Of a stretch of 64,000 nt of DNA, positions 43,476 to 50,907 are shown one piece after another. Position 1 is the first letter of the stretch. The number at the start of each line of letters is the position of its first letter. Source of the DNA: Methanospirillum stamsii (lineage in GTDB: Archaea > Halobacteriota > Methanomicrobia > Methanomicrobiales > Methanospirillaceae); contig NZ_QGMZ01000018.1 in NCBI RefSeq assembly GCF_003173335.1, forward strand, positions 221,183 through 285,182, in the 5' to 3' direction. The translations under genes and the position numbers were made by a program. Below the pieces are notes generated by a model. It was not told the origin of the DNA. It saw only the letters and a list, made by a program, of their open reading frames with translations, and did not search any database.

Positions 43476-43808
43476 ATGATAGTAAGTATACCCTCAAGTG
43501 GTCCTACTGTAGACTCTCAGATGGATGATCGATTTGGACGTGCACCATATTTTGCATTTTTTGATACCGAAAGTGGAAGTTCACGGGTGGAGGCAAATCC
43601 ACATGCAGGTGGGTCAGGTGGCGTTGGACCGATGGCAGTACAGTTTCTGGCAAAAAATAATGTGCAGGTTCTTATTGCACCCCGTCTTGGTGGAAATGCT
43701 GATGGAGCTCTCAAGGCATCCAGTATTACCGTAGTTATGCAAAATCCTGATGTTACCGTTGAAGCTGCATATTCAGCATGGAAGAAGAATTCTGAAAATT
43801 CTTCATAA
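43476..43808 (+). CDS. NifX/NifB-C-like Fe-Mo cofactor-type protein 1
   Basis: A 110-residue protein of the dinitrogenase iron-molybdenum cofactor biosynthesis family. MDDRFGRAPYFAFFDTESG (about 17-35) is the family start, and GGVGPMAVQFLAKNNVQVLIAPRLGGNADGAL (in pieces) is the conserved alpha/beta core. Family members bind metal clusters; the ORP of Desulfovibrio carries a Mo-Cu-Mo sulfide cluster. No nitrogenase genes are in the window, so the cargo is more likely an Fe-S or Mo-S cluster of another pathway. Confidence 0.9.
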   Translation: MIVSIPSSGPTVDSQMDDRFGRAPYFAFFDTESGSSRVEANPHAGGSGGVGPMAVQFLAKNNVQVLIAPRLGGNADGALKASSITVVMQNPDVTVEAAYSAWKKNSENSS

Positions 43809-43833
43809 GGTCATATAATCAACGGAGTTTTTA

Positions 43834-44685
43834 ATGCAGATAGTAATAGCCAGTGGGAAAGGGGGCACGGGAAAGACAACCGTATCTTCAAATTTAGGAT
43901 ATGTTTTATCTCAAAAACAGAAAATTACCCTGGCTGACTGTGATGTAGAAGAACCAAACCTTGGGATTTTTTTTCCCTGTTCTCCTGAAATAAAAGAAGT
44001 CCATGTTACTATCCCCGATGTGCTGGAAGATCAGTGTCTCCATTGCGGGGCATGCGGGGAGTTCTGCAGATTCGGGGCACTGACAGTTCTAAAAGACAAG
44101 GTATTGTTTTTTCCCCAGTTATGCCACTCCTGTGGAGGATGTTTCCGTGTTTGTCCGGCTGAAGCACTGGAAAAAGTTCCCGCTCTTGTGGGAGAGATCA
44201 ACACCTGTCATCTCACCGATTCACTGACACTCGTCACCGGAAGGCTGAAAGAGGGTGACGTCAGAACAACAGCGGTTATTGGAGCAGTCAGGGAAACGGT
44301 CAAAGATGACCCGATAGTCATCATTGATGCTCCACCAGGGACTGCATGTCCCTTCATTGAGACGGTAGACGATGCTCTCCTTTGTGTGCTGGTTACAGAA
44401 CCGACTCCTTTTGGTCTCCATGATCTGTCCGTTGCGGTTGACGTGCTGGATGTTCTAAAAGTCCCGGTTGCGGTAGTTATTAACCGGAGCGACGGGAATG
44501 ATGGTATTATTGAGGAATACTGTTGTGAGCATTCTCTTCCGATTCTTATGAAAATTCCCCTGGATTTTACTCTTTTAAAAAAGCAGAATGCAGGTGTTCT
44601 AATCTCCCGGGAAGATCCGGAATGGTCTTTACGCTTCTCCGAACTTGGAGAGAAAATCCTCGCAAAAGCACGGGGTGAAGTATGA
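43834..44685 (+). CDS. MinD-like ATPase with inserted 4Fe-4S ferredoxin domain 1
   Basis: A 283-residue P-loop ATPase (SGKGGTGKTTVSSN, about 5-18) of the MinD/ParA class. Two 4Fe-4S motifs are inserted at about 62-110: CLHCGACGEFCRFGA and CHSCGGCFRVCPAEA. IDAPPGTACPFIE is Walker B-like. This architecture, paired with a second copy and NifX-like proteins, is the core of the ORP locus. It is separated by 25 bases from the nifX-like gene and overlaps the second ATPase by 4 bases. Confidence 0.92.
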   Translation: MQIVIASGKGGTGKTTVSSNLGYVLSQKQKITLADCDVEEPNLGIFFPCSPEIKEVHVTIPDVLEDQCLHCGACGEFCRFGALTVLKDKVLFFPQLCHSCGGCFRVCPAEALEKVPALVGEINTCHLTDSLTLVTGRLKEGDVRTTAVIGAVRETVKDDPIVIIDAPPGTACPFIETVDDALLCVLVTEPTPFGLHDLSVAVDVLDVLKVPVAVVINRSDGNDGIIEEYCCEHSLPILMKIPLDFTLLKKQNAGVLISREDPEWSLRFSELGEKILAKARGEV

Positions 44686-45551
44686 TCCAGGTTGCTGTCA
44701 TAAGCGGAAAGGGCGGTACAGGAAAAACAATCCTTACTGCTTCATTTGCCTGTCTTCTTCCCCAGGATAAAGTTCTCATCGATGCAGATGTTGATGCTGC
44801 TAACCTCTCTCTCCTCCTTAATCCAAAGGATGTTCATTCTGATGAGTTCAGGGGTATGGACGGGGCAGTTATTGATACCAGTCTCTGCTCCGGTTGCGGA
44901 ATATGCGAGGAAGCCTGTGTCTATGGGGCTATCCGGAAAACCGGTGATCAGTATGAGGTTGTTCCATACCGGTGTGAGGGGTGTGGGACATGCACGTTGG
45001 TCTGTCCTGAAGATGCGGTCAGTATGCAGTCTCGTATTACTGGCATGATTCATTATGCTAAATCCTCTGCCGGACCTTTATTGTATGGATCGCTGACACC
45101 AGGGGCAGGAAATTCGGGTTTACTGGTTCATCGGCTCAGGCAGGAAGCAGGAAAGTTGCATCCGGACGCTTCTCTGACTCTGATTGATGGGCCTCCCGGT
45201 ATCGGATGCCCCTTAATTTCAACAATTACAGGAATTCAGGCAGTGGTTCTTGTTACCGAACCTTCTAAATCAGCCCAATCGGATCTCTCAAGACTCATCA
45301 CCCTTTGCCGTTCATTTAAGGTCAAAATGTTCCTGGTTGTGAATCGTTATGATGTAAACCTGGATATTTATCAGGAGATAATCAAAATGGCTGATGAGAT
45401 GAACATCCGGGTGCTTGGAAAGATACCCTATGATATTGCCGTCCTCAATGCAACCCGGAATGGAACCCCGGTCATCAGGACTGAAGGCCCTGCATCGGAA
45501 GCAATACATGAGATAGCAAAGAACCTGAATGGTGAATTAGAGAAAATATGA
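44682..45551 (+). CDS. MinD-like ATPase with inserted 4Fe-4S ferredoxin domain 2
   Basis: A 289-residue paralogue of the preceding gene. The P-loop is SGKGGTGKTILTAS (about 7-20), and the ferredoxin insert has CSGCGICEEACVYGA and CEGCGTCTLVCPEDA. IDGPPGIGCPLIS is the Walker B region. The ATGA overlap with its partner suggests a heterodimeric ATPase. The stop overlaps the start of the DUF134 gene, so the regulator is made with the complex. Confidence 0.92.
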   Translation: MIQVAVISGKGGTGKTILTASFACLLPQDKVLIDADVDAANLSLLLNPKDVHSDEFRGMDGAVIDTSLCSGCGICEEACVYGAIRKTGDQYEVVPYRCEGCGTCTLVCPEDAVSMQSRITGMIHYAKSSAGPLLYGSLTPGAGNSGLLVHRLRQEAGKLHPDASLTLIDGPPGIGCPLISTITGIQAVVLVTEPSKSAQSDLSRLITLCRSFKVKMFLVVNRYDVNLDIYQEIIKMADEMNIRVLGKIPYDIAVLNATRNGTPVIRTEGPASEAIHEIAKNLNGELEKI

Positions 45552-45970
45552 TGCCGGTGGAAGATGGTCCCGGGCCACAACGGAGAAGAGGAAGACCCAG
45601 AATACAAAGAAGGGTTTCGGATTTAGGGACACTTCGGTGTTATGGGCCACGATGCCAGTTTCCACCAACGGAGGAAAGCGTTCAACTGCTCCCGGAGGAG
45701 ATTGAAGTATTGCGGCTTATTGACCTGGAAGGATTGGAGCAGGAAGAAGCAGCGGCATTTCTTGGAGTTTCACGAAGAACCGTCTGGAAAGATCTGCATG
45801 ATGCCAGGCGCAAGGTGGCTGATGCTCTGGTTCATGGTAAGGTTATTGAGGTCATTGGCTGCTTACGCCGCGGAGGCTATGAATGCCCGAAAAATTTTGA
45901 TTTTTGTCCACGGGATGCCCATCAATTCCCTCCGGAAACTTCTGATGATAGTGAAGATAATTCTTCATAA
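45548..45970 (+). CDS. DUF134 family DNA-binding protein
   Basis: A 140-residue protein of the DUF134 family, which resembles the sigma-factor region-4/LuxR type helix-turn-helix. LPEEIEVLRLIDLEGLEQEEAAAFLGVSRRTVW (in pieces, about 48-80) is the helix-turn-helix. GRPRIQRRV near the start and C-terminal cysteines (IGCLRRGGYECPKNFDFCP) could sense a metal or Fe-S cluster. DUF134 genes commonly travel with NifX-like and DUF5320 genes. It is the most likely local regulator of the nearby CATATG palindromes, but binding is not shown. An ATG three bases later is an alternative start. Confidence 0.85.
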   Translation: MMPVEDGPGPQRRRGRPRIQRRVSDLGTLRCYGPRCQFPPTEESVQLLPEEIEVLRLIDLEGLEQEEAAAFLGVSRRTVWKDLHDARRKVADALVHGKVIEVIGCLRRGGYECPKNFDFCPRDAHQFPPETSDDSEDNSS

Positions 45971-45976
45971 ATTTAC

Positions 45977-46006
45977 AAACTTATTTATATTTTAACGCAT
46001 ATGAGT
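45977..46006 (+). promoter_or_regulatory. TATA box and CATATG palindrome before the first DUF5320 gene
   Basis: A TATA region ACTTATTTATATTTT (about 45979-45993) is followed by ACGCATATGAGT at 45995-46006. The 12-base element matches the perfect palindrome at 50268-50279 at 11 positions, and the next bases AATAATGGT are shared too. Confidence 0.5.
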
Positions 46007-46261
46007 AATAATGGTGCTGTGCACCAGGAGGTGACAACGATACCTGATATGGATGGCACCGGCCCAAGGTGGCTGGGAGAGAGGAAATTTTCCAGACGGG
46101 GCCGGTGGACTTTTCAAGACAATATTACCAATCTGCCAGGTTCATCTGAATCTGTATCTCCAGAGGGGGATAAATCCGGAGATCAAAGGCCGAAATATGG
46201 CCTTGGCCAGGGTGGACTTCCTTTTGGAAACAGAAGAAGAATGGGCAGAAGAGGGAATTAA
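46001..46261 (+). CDS. DUF5320-like small Gly/Arg-rich protein 1
   Basis: Up to 86 residues of low complexity. DMDGTGPRWLGERK and KYGLGQGGLPFGNRRRMGRRGN match the start and end pattern of DUF5320 proteins, which usually begin MPxxDGTGP. By alignment with the copy at 49953, the equivalent start codon would be ATA here. So the protein begins either at 46001 (MSNNG) or at the in-frame ATG of MDGTGP near 46050. The function of the family is unknown; it accompanies NifX-like genes. The NifX-like gene 2 follows after 19 bases. Confidence 0.6.
   Translation: MSNNGAVHQEVTTIPDMDGTGPRWLGERKFSRRGRWTFQDNITNLPGSSESVSPEGDKSGDQRPKYGLGQGGLPFGNRRRMGRRGN
46013..46031 (+). promoter_or_regulatory. Hairpin directly before an AGGAGG ribosome binding site (copy 1)
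   Basis: GGTGC-TGT-GCACC (46013-46025) is immediately followed by AGGAGG. The same arrangement with a different stem sequence is found before the second DUF5320 gene. Preserved pairing with changed bases suggests an RNA structure controlling access of the ribosome. Confidence 0.45.
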
Positions 46262-46280
46262 TTCATTCAGGTTACTATTC

Positions 46281-46634
46281 ATGAAGATTGCAATAGCGTG
46301 TGATGGAAAGAATGTGTCAGCACATTTTGGACACTGTGAAGGATATGCAGTTTATAATGCTACAGATTCTGTGATAGAATATTCAGAAACCCTGCAAAGT
46401 CCAGGTCATGAACCAGGGCGGCTTCCGGTTTTTCTGGCAGAACATGGGATAAATCTTATCATTGCCGGAGGAATGGGCGCCCGGGCAGTACAACTCTTTA
46501 ATGATAACAATATTGAGGTTATTATTGGAGTAAGTGGTCCGGTAGATCTGGCTGCACAGGATTATGTAGCCGGGAAACTGAAATCCACCGGAAGCATCTG
46601 TACTCAACATGAGCATGACTGCTCCGGACATTAA
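46281..46634 (+). CDS. NifX/NifB-C-like Fe-Mo cofactor-type protein 2
   Basis: A 117-residue protein from the ATG at 46281. MKIAIACDGKNVSAHFGHCE is the classic start of the family, followed by GRLPVFLAEHGINLIIAGGMGARAVQLF and a short C-terminus ending in HEHDCSGH, which can bind metal. It follows the DUF5320-like gene and is probably translated from the same mRNA. It is about as distant from NifX-like protein 1 as family members usually are, so the two probably differ in partner or cargo. Confidence 0.92.
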   Translation: MKIAIACDGKNVSAHFGHCEGYAVYNATDSVIEYSETLQSPGHEPGRLPVFLAEHGINLIIAGGMGARAVQLFNDNNIEVIIGVSGPVDLAAQDYVAGKLKSTGSICTQHEHDCSGH

Positions 46635-46685
46635 TAAGACCTGATCGTCATTCCTATTGATTGTAAATCATCTTTTTCTTTAAAA

Positions 46686-46709
46686 GGGCATGCCTGATAT
46701 GGCATGCCC
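46686..46709. terminator. Strong hairpin downstream of NifX-like gene 2
   Basis: GGGCATGCC and GGCATGCCC are separated by 6 bases and form a perfect 9-bp stem 51 bases past the stop. The left flank is T-rich on the plus strand and there is no T-tract after it. It may end the operon or protect the 3' end of the mRNA. Confidence 0.4.
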
Positions 46710-46909
46710 TCCCAGGGAAAACTAACGAAATCTCGTAAAAATTCCCTTGACTGGTCAATTATCCGGCCTTTCCCTGGTTTTATGTTTATTCTGATTATTC
46801 GCCCTGATTTTTTTATAAAAACCTTTTTTTTATCTGGTTGGATCATTAGAGCAAATGAAAAATATTAGGTATATCGAAATTCATACAGTAGTTTTGGAAT
46901 CTGATATCC

Positions 46910-47143
46910 ATGATCGTGGCGGTTATTGAACTTCAGGAAGGAAAAAATGGAACCATTACTGAAATCCGGGGTGGATGCGGGGTACAAAACCAGTTACGTT
47001 CAATAGGTATACGGGAGAGTAAAGATATTTTTGTTGTTACCCGTCATCCGTTCAGGGGTCCGGTTGTCGTCCGGATTGATGGCAAGATGATAAGTCTTGG
47101 AAGAGGTCTTGCCAGCAGAATTATGGTGGAGTTGGCTGATTGA
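46910..47143 (+). CDS. feoA: FeoA-type iron transport accessory protein
   Basis: A 77-residue SH3-like protein. MIVAVIELQEGKNGTITEIR, the middle QLRSIGIRESKDIFVVTRHP and the end GRGLASRIMVEL match FeoA. It modulates the ferrous iron transporter FeoB at the membrane. The stop codon overlaps the TTG start of feoB. It is preceded by a 275-base gap with no supported gene; a minus-strand frame at 46631-46846 there lacks any family features. Confidence 0.9.
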   Translation: MIVAVIELQEGKNGTITEIRGGCGVQNQLRSIGIRESKDIFVVTRHPFRGPVVVRIDGKMISLGRGLASRIMVELAD

Positions 47144-48855
47144 AAAAGATAGTACTGATGGGAAATCCCAATGTCGGGAAGAGTGTTGTGTTTTCCCGTC
47201 TGACCGGGACTCATGTGATAACATCCAACTTTCCCGGAACCACGGTTGATTATTCCCAAGGGACTACCTGCCTTGACAAGGAACGGGTTTTCATTATTGA
47301 TGCGCCCGGAACGTATTCCTTAAACCCTTCTAATCCTGCAGAAGAAGTATCGTCGAGGATCCTAAATGAGGCAGACCTCGTGGTTAACGTCGTTGATGCA
47401 ACGAACCTTGAGCGAAATCTCATCCTCACTCTTGATCTGATATCCCGTGGCATTCCCCTCCTTGTTGTATTAAATCTCTGGGATGAAGCCAAACACACCG
47501 GAGTAGAAATAGATGTCAGGCGTCTTGAAGAATTACTTGGCGTTCCGGTCATACCAACCGTTGCAGTGACCGGGGAAGGGATAGCCGATCTGGCATCGTA
47601 TTTGTATAAATCAGTGCCTCTTCCCCCTCATGAGTCCTGGACCGAAGATGAGAAATGGGTACGGATTGGGCATATCACCTCAGAAGTCCAGACGATTACC
47701 CATCGGCATCATACCCTCCGTGACTTGATCTCTGATGTCACGATAAAGCCGGTTACCGGAATCCCAATCGCCTTCTTTGTAATACTGGTTTCACTCTGGG
47801 CGGTAATTTTTGCCGGAGAGAGTATCATTACCTATGTAAGCGATCCCATCTTTGCATATTACCTTCCGTTTATCACCCAGTTTTCTGAATGGCTTGGTCC
47901 TGGTTTTGTTCAGCAGGTTCTGATTGGAGAATTAATAGATGGCCAGATAGACTTTGAACAGTCTATGGGTATACTCACTACCGGACTTTTTGTTCCGTTT
48001 GGGATTGTACTACCGTATGTCATTGTTTTTTACATTTTGGCAGCTTTACTTGAAGACTCGGGTTATCTTCCCCGTCTTGCCACTCTGACCGATACGTTCT
48101 TTCACCGGGTCGGGATGCATGGGTATGGAATAGTGCCGGTTTTTTTGGGTCTTGGATGTAATGTTCCGGGTATTCTTGCTACACGGGTATTAGAGACCAG
48201 AAAGCAACGGTTTATTGCAGCTACCCTGATTGCCATATCTGTCCCCTGTATGGCAAAAACTGCGATGATTTTCGGGACACTCGGACAGTATGGTGCACTG
48301 TATATTCTGATGGTGATTGTTGTGCTGGCTCTGGTTTATGTTACCATCGGAGCAATACTCAGCAGGATATTACAGGGAGAATGTCCGGAAATATTCCTGG
48401 AAATACCGCCATATCGCAAGCCCCGCCTGAATATGGTGCTGAAAAAGACATGGATGCGTCTTGTTGCATTTATTGCAGAGGCAGTGCCTTATCTCTTCCT
48501 CGGAGTTTTACTGGTGAATATCCTGTATGCCACCGGGTTTTTGTCATGGTTCGGGGATCTGCTGTCACCGCTTATTGTAGGGTGGCTTGGTCTTCCAAAG
48601 GAAGCTTCTGCGGCCCTTCTTACCGGATTTTTACGAAAAGATCTGGCAATTGGTATGTTACTCCCGCTCAACATGACTCCTGGTCAGCTTGTTGTGGCAG
48701 TGACCACTCTCACCATGTATTTCCCCTGTGCCGGAGCATTTGCTGTTCTTTACCGGGAGCTCGGGTTTTCCGGACTTGTAAAATCAGTCTTTGTGATGGT
48801 ATGTGCAGCCTTTTTCGTAGGGGGGATGATGCGGTTTATTCTTATTGGAATGTAA
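47140..48855 (+). CDS. feoB: Ferrous iron transporter FeoB
   Basis: A 571-residue Fe(II) transporter. The N-terminal G domain has G1 GNPNVGKS (about 7-14), G2 FPGTTVDYSQG, G3 DAPGTYSL and G4 NLWD. A helical GDI-like linker follows, and the C-terminal about 370 residues have around eight TM segments, including the conserved GLGCNVPGILATR and FYFPCAGAF-like segments. The start is TTG, overlapping the feoA stop (TTGA). The next ATG would remove the first beta strand of the G domain, so TTG is favoured. It is on the short side for FeoB. Confidence 0.93.
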   Translation: MKKIVLMGNPNVGKSVVFSRLTGTHVITSNFPGTTVDYSQGTTCLDKERVFIIDAPGTYSLNPSNPAEEVSSRILNEADLVVNVVDATNLERNLILTLDLISRGIPLLVVLNLWDEAKHTGVEIDVRRLEELLGVPVIPTVAVTGEGIADLASYLYKSVPLPPHESWTEDEKWVRIGHITSEVQTITHRHHTLRDLISDVTIKPVTGIPIAFFVILVSLWAVIFAGESIITYVSDPIFAYYLPFITQFSEWLGPGFVQQVLIGELIDGQIDFEQSMGILTTGLFVPFGIVLPYVIVFYILAALLEDSGYLPRLATLTDTFFHRVGMHGYGIVPVFLGLGCNVPGILATRVLETRKQRFIAATLIAISVPCMAKTAMIFGTLGQYGALYILMVIVVLALVYVTIGAILSRILQGECPEIFLEIPPYRKPRLNMVLKKTWMRLVAFIAEAVPYLFLGVLLVNILYATGFLSWFGDLLSPLIVGWLGLPKEASAALLTGFLRKDLAIGMLLPLNMTPGQLVVAVTTLTMYFPCAGAFAVLYRELGFSGLVKSVFVMVCAAFFVGGMMRFILIGM

Positions 48856-48888
48856 AAAAAGGAATTTGTGGGTATTCTCCACAAATTT

Positions 48889-49833
48889 TCAGACACCCGT
48901 ATTTATCCAGTAAAATATTCCCCGCTCGCCACTTTTTGCCTGAACAATACCTTCCTGAACCATGACGGCCAGTTTTTTTCTGACCTCCGGTGCGGTAAGG
49001 CCAGTCATGAGTGCGATGTCTTCCGCAGTACAGGGTCTGCGCCGGAGTGTTTCATCAATCAGGGCAATGCTGTTATCATCCGGTGAAAGGAGCGGTATCT
49101 GATAGTCCAGACCGATGATGTCAACAGGGATGCCACCTTCAGAAAAGTATTTCTGAATCTCTTTTAACATTGAGTGTCCAGGAGGGTTTACCCATGATTC
49201 AGTCCCCGGACGGTCCAGGTAATTGAGTTGGATCCGGTCTGGTCTGATGAGATATATCGTTTCCCGAAGGTTTTCAAGATCCTCAATTGAAGTGTTAATT
49301 GTAGGAATAAGAAATACCTCCAGCCATATCTGTCCGGAATACTCATTCCGTAGCGATACCATGCCCTGAATGATGCCTTTAATAGATAGGCCCGGTGTCG
49401 GACGGTGTATCTTTTCGAATATCTCCTGTGATGGCGATGTCATCGTAGGGCTAATAAGGTCTGCAGGCAGTAGTTCCTGTCTTACCTCCGGATTCGTGCA
49501 AAGACTTCCATTTGTGAGAATCGCTATTTTGTATGAAGGATAGTTCTCTTTCAGATGAGCTAGCACCGGACCGAGTGAAAGGGAAAGGGTGGGTTCACCC
49601 GAACCTGCAAACGTGATATAATCAAGTTTTGGAGAAGATGCGAGGGTATTATCCAGTTGCTCAATGATTTTGTCAGTAGGAAAAAATTCTCGTCTTTGTG
49701 ATGTAAGGTCTGTTGTAGCCCCGCATTCGCAGTACACGCAATTATATGAGCACGTTTTAAAAGGGATCAGATCAATCCCAAGAGATCGTCCAAGTCTTCT
49801 TGAGATGACCGGTCCGAATATATGGTGAATCAT
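48889..49833 (-). CDS. Archaeal radical SAM protein with C-terminal winged helix
   Basis: A 314-residue radical SAM protein (COG0731-like). SRRLGRSLGIDLIPFKTCSY with CSYNCVYC at about 28-35 binds the 4Fe-4S cluster and SAM. FAGSGEPTLSLSLGPVLAHL is the glycine-rich GxxxE motif. The C-terminal about 70 residues (IALIDETLRRRPCTAEDIAL, LTAPEVRKKLAVMVQEGIVQ) form a winged helix. The substrate is unknown. Its end is convergent with feoB, 33 bases apart. Confidence 0.87.
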   Translation of the reverse strand: MIHHIFGPVISRRLGRSLGIDLIPFKTCSYNCVYCECGATTDLTSQRREFFPTDKIIEQLDNTLASSPKLDYITFAGSGEPTLSLSLGPVLAHLKENYPSYKIAILTNGSLCTNPEVRQELLPADLISPTMTSPSQEIFEKIHRPTPGLSIKGIIQGMVSLRNEYSGQIWLEVFLIPTINTSIEDLENLRETIYLIRPDRIQLNYLDRPGTESWVNPPGHSMLKEIQKYFSEGGIPVDIIGLDYQIPLLSPDDNSIALIDETLRRRPCTAEDIALMTGLTAPEVRKKLAVMVQEGIVQAKSGERGIFYWINTGV

Positions 49834-49952
49834 AGTGGAAACTGGTTTTTATTGGTAAAACCAGGTATGGCATTAGTTTTTCCGGTTGTTAATCTTTCTG
49901 GCTGGTATTGAAATAGGTCATAGGAGAGTTTTAGAAGATTTTCTGGTTCGTG

Positions 49953-50231
49953 TTACCAGAAACATCGGCCTCTTCGTCCGCCACGACCTCCATTACCAAA
50001 TCCTCTTCCCCCGCCACAGGGTATTCCCCCACGACCAAGTCCGTATACCGGGGCCTGTCCTTGTGCTGGTGATTGGTATACCGGAGCATTTTCATTTGTC
50101 ATTACGTTCTGGTTTTCTCCGGAAGGGGTAGCTGGTACCCGGGCTTGTTGGTATGCCGGGCGGCAGTTTCCAAATCCTCTTCCTGTCATGGGACCTCGTC
50201 CTTGAGGTCCGGTTCCATCAAATCCTGGCAT
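49953..50231 (-). CDS. DUF5320-like small Gly-rich protein 2
   Basis: About 92 residues from the ATG at 50231, which is preceded by GGAG at good spacing and gives the family start MPGFDGTGPQGRGPMTGRG. An upstream in-frame ATG at 50273 would add MSNNGTMYRTRRIT, but that stretch contains the operator and hairpin. The body is Gln/Pro-rich. The tail YGLGRGGIPCGGGRGFGNGG and RGGRRGRCFW is Gly/Arg-rich with two cysteines. The function is unknown; proteins of this kind accompany NifX-like metal-cluster proteins. Confidence 0.7.
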   Translation of the reverse strand: MPGFDGTGPQGRGPMTGRGFGNCRPAYQQARVPATPSGENQNVMTNENAPVYQSPAQGQAPVYGLGRGGIPCGGGRGFGNGGRGGRRGRCFW

Positions 50232-50240
50232 TGTTATTCT

Positions 50241-50261
50241 CCTGGTACGATACATCGTACC
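50241..50261 (-). promoter_or_regulatory. Hairpin directly before a ribosome binding site (copy 2)
   Basis: On the minus strand GGTACGAT-GT-ATCGTACC (50244-50261) is followed at once by AGGAG and, seven bases on, by the ATG of the DUF5320 gene. The 8-bp stem differs in sequence from copy 1 at 46013 but has the same position. Confidence 0.5.
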
Positions 50262-50267
50262 ATTATT

Positions 50268-50295
50268 ACTCATATGAGTAAAAATACATAAAGGT
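50268..50295 (-). promoter_or_regulatory. TATA box and CATATG palindrome before the second DUF5320 gene
   Basis: ACTCATATGAGT (50268-50279) is a perfect 12-bp palindrome. On the minus strand it follows a TATA-like TTTATGTATTTTT (about 50281-50293). It is the best copy of an element also present at 45995 and 43450. Confidence 0.55.
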
Positions 50296-50398
50296 ATCTC
50301 GCATCCATCTCCCTAATTCAGGTGATGATGTGTTCCTTCATTTCTCAACTCATGATTTATCCGCTTAAATTTTCAAAAAAAGGAAAAAAAAGAAGAGG

Positions 50399-50845
50399 TT
50401 AGTTGTATGCCTGCCTGGTTTTTTCGTCTGTCAGGGTTTCGGCGATTAACTCTTTCCATGCGTTGGAATCCCATGTTCCAAGGCTTTTGTGTGTATCATA
50501 ATAACTCGTGGGAATCGGATGCGTGCCGACAACCACCTCAATTCCGAATTTTTCTGTGATAAACTTTGAAAAATATGCAATTCTTGGGCATGGTGGATAT
50601 CCGACTACCATCCCGGTCGCTAGGTGGATAATATCTACACCGTTTTTCTTCATCTCTGCAGGGGCATATTCAATGTTGCCACCCGGACATCCATTGCAGG
50701 TAGTAAACCCGACAAGTTCAATATCCATTCCCTTATATCGCTCAAATGCACCTTCCCGGTTATGCAGTGATCTCAGGCATTTACCTCCGGCACATGTCCG
50801 GTACCGGTCACATATGATAATCCCGATTTTTTTTGGTTTGCTCAT
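50399..50845 (-). CDS. CGGC domain protein
   Basis: A 148-residue protein of the CGGC-domain family, a small putative metal-binding group common in anaerobes. KIGIIICDRYRTCAGGKCLR (about 6-25) and GFTTCNGCPGGNIEYAP (about 46-62) hold the conserved cysteine clusters. A later GYPPCPRI gives a further cysteine, then VVGTHPIPTSYY. No enzymatic activity is established. Its place beside the NifX/DUF5320 region fits a metal-related role. Confidence 0.85.
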   Translation of the reverse strand: MSKPKKIGIIICDRYRTCAGGKCLRSLHNREGAFERYKGMDIELVGFTTCNGCPGGNIEYAPAEMKKNGVDIIHLATGMVVGYPPCPRIAYFSKFITEKFGIEVVVGTHPIPTSYYDTHKSLGTWDSNAWKELIAETLTDEKTRQAYN

Positions 50846-50907
50846 ATTTATCCTATTTTCTGTGCTTTGTCACGATTAAGTAATTTTTTGTCGGACATTT
50901 GCTTGTA

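Noticed and set aside
43476..46634. Nitrogen fixation genes, suggested by the NifX-like proteins
   Set aside because: No nifHDK, nifE/N or nifB radical SAM gene is present, and the companions (MinD-ferredoxin pair, DUF134, DUF5320) fit the ORP-type arrangement better.
46631..46846. 71-codon minus-strand frame between the second NifX-like gene and feoA
   Set aside because: It covers a strong hairpin whose inverted repeat explains part of the sequence; no family features or start signal were seen. It remains possible but unsupported.
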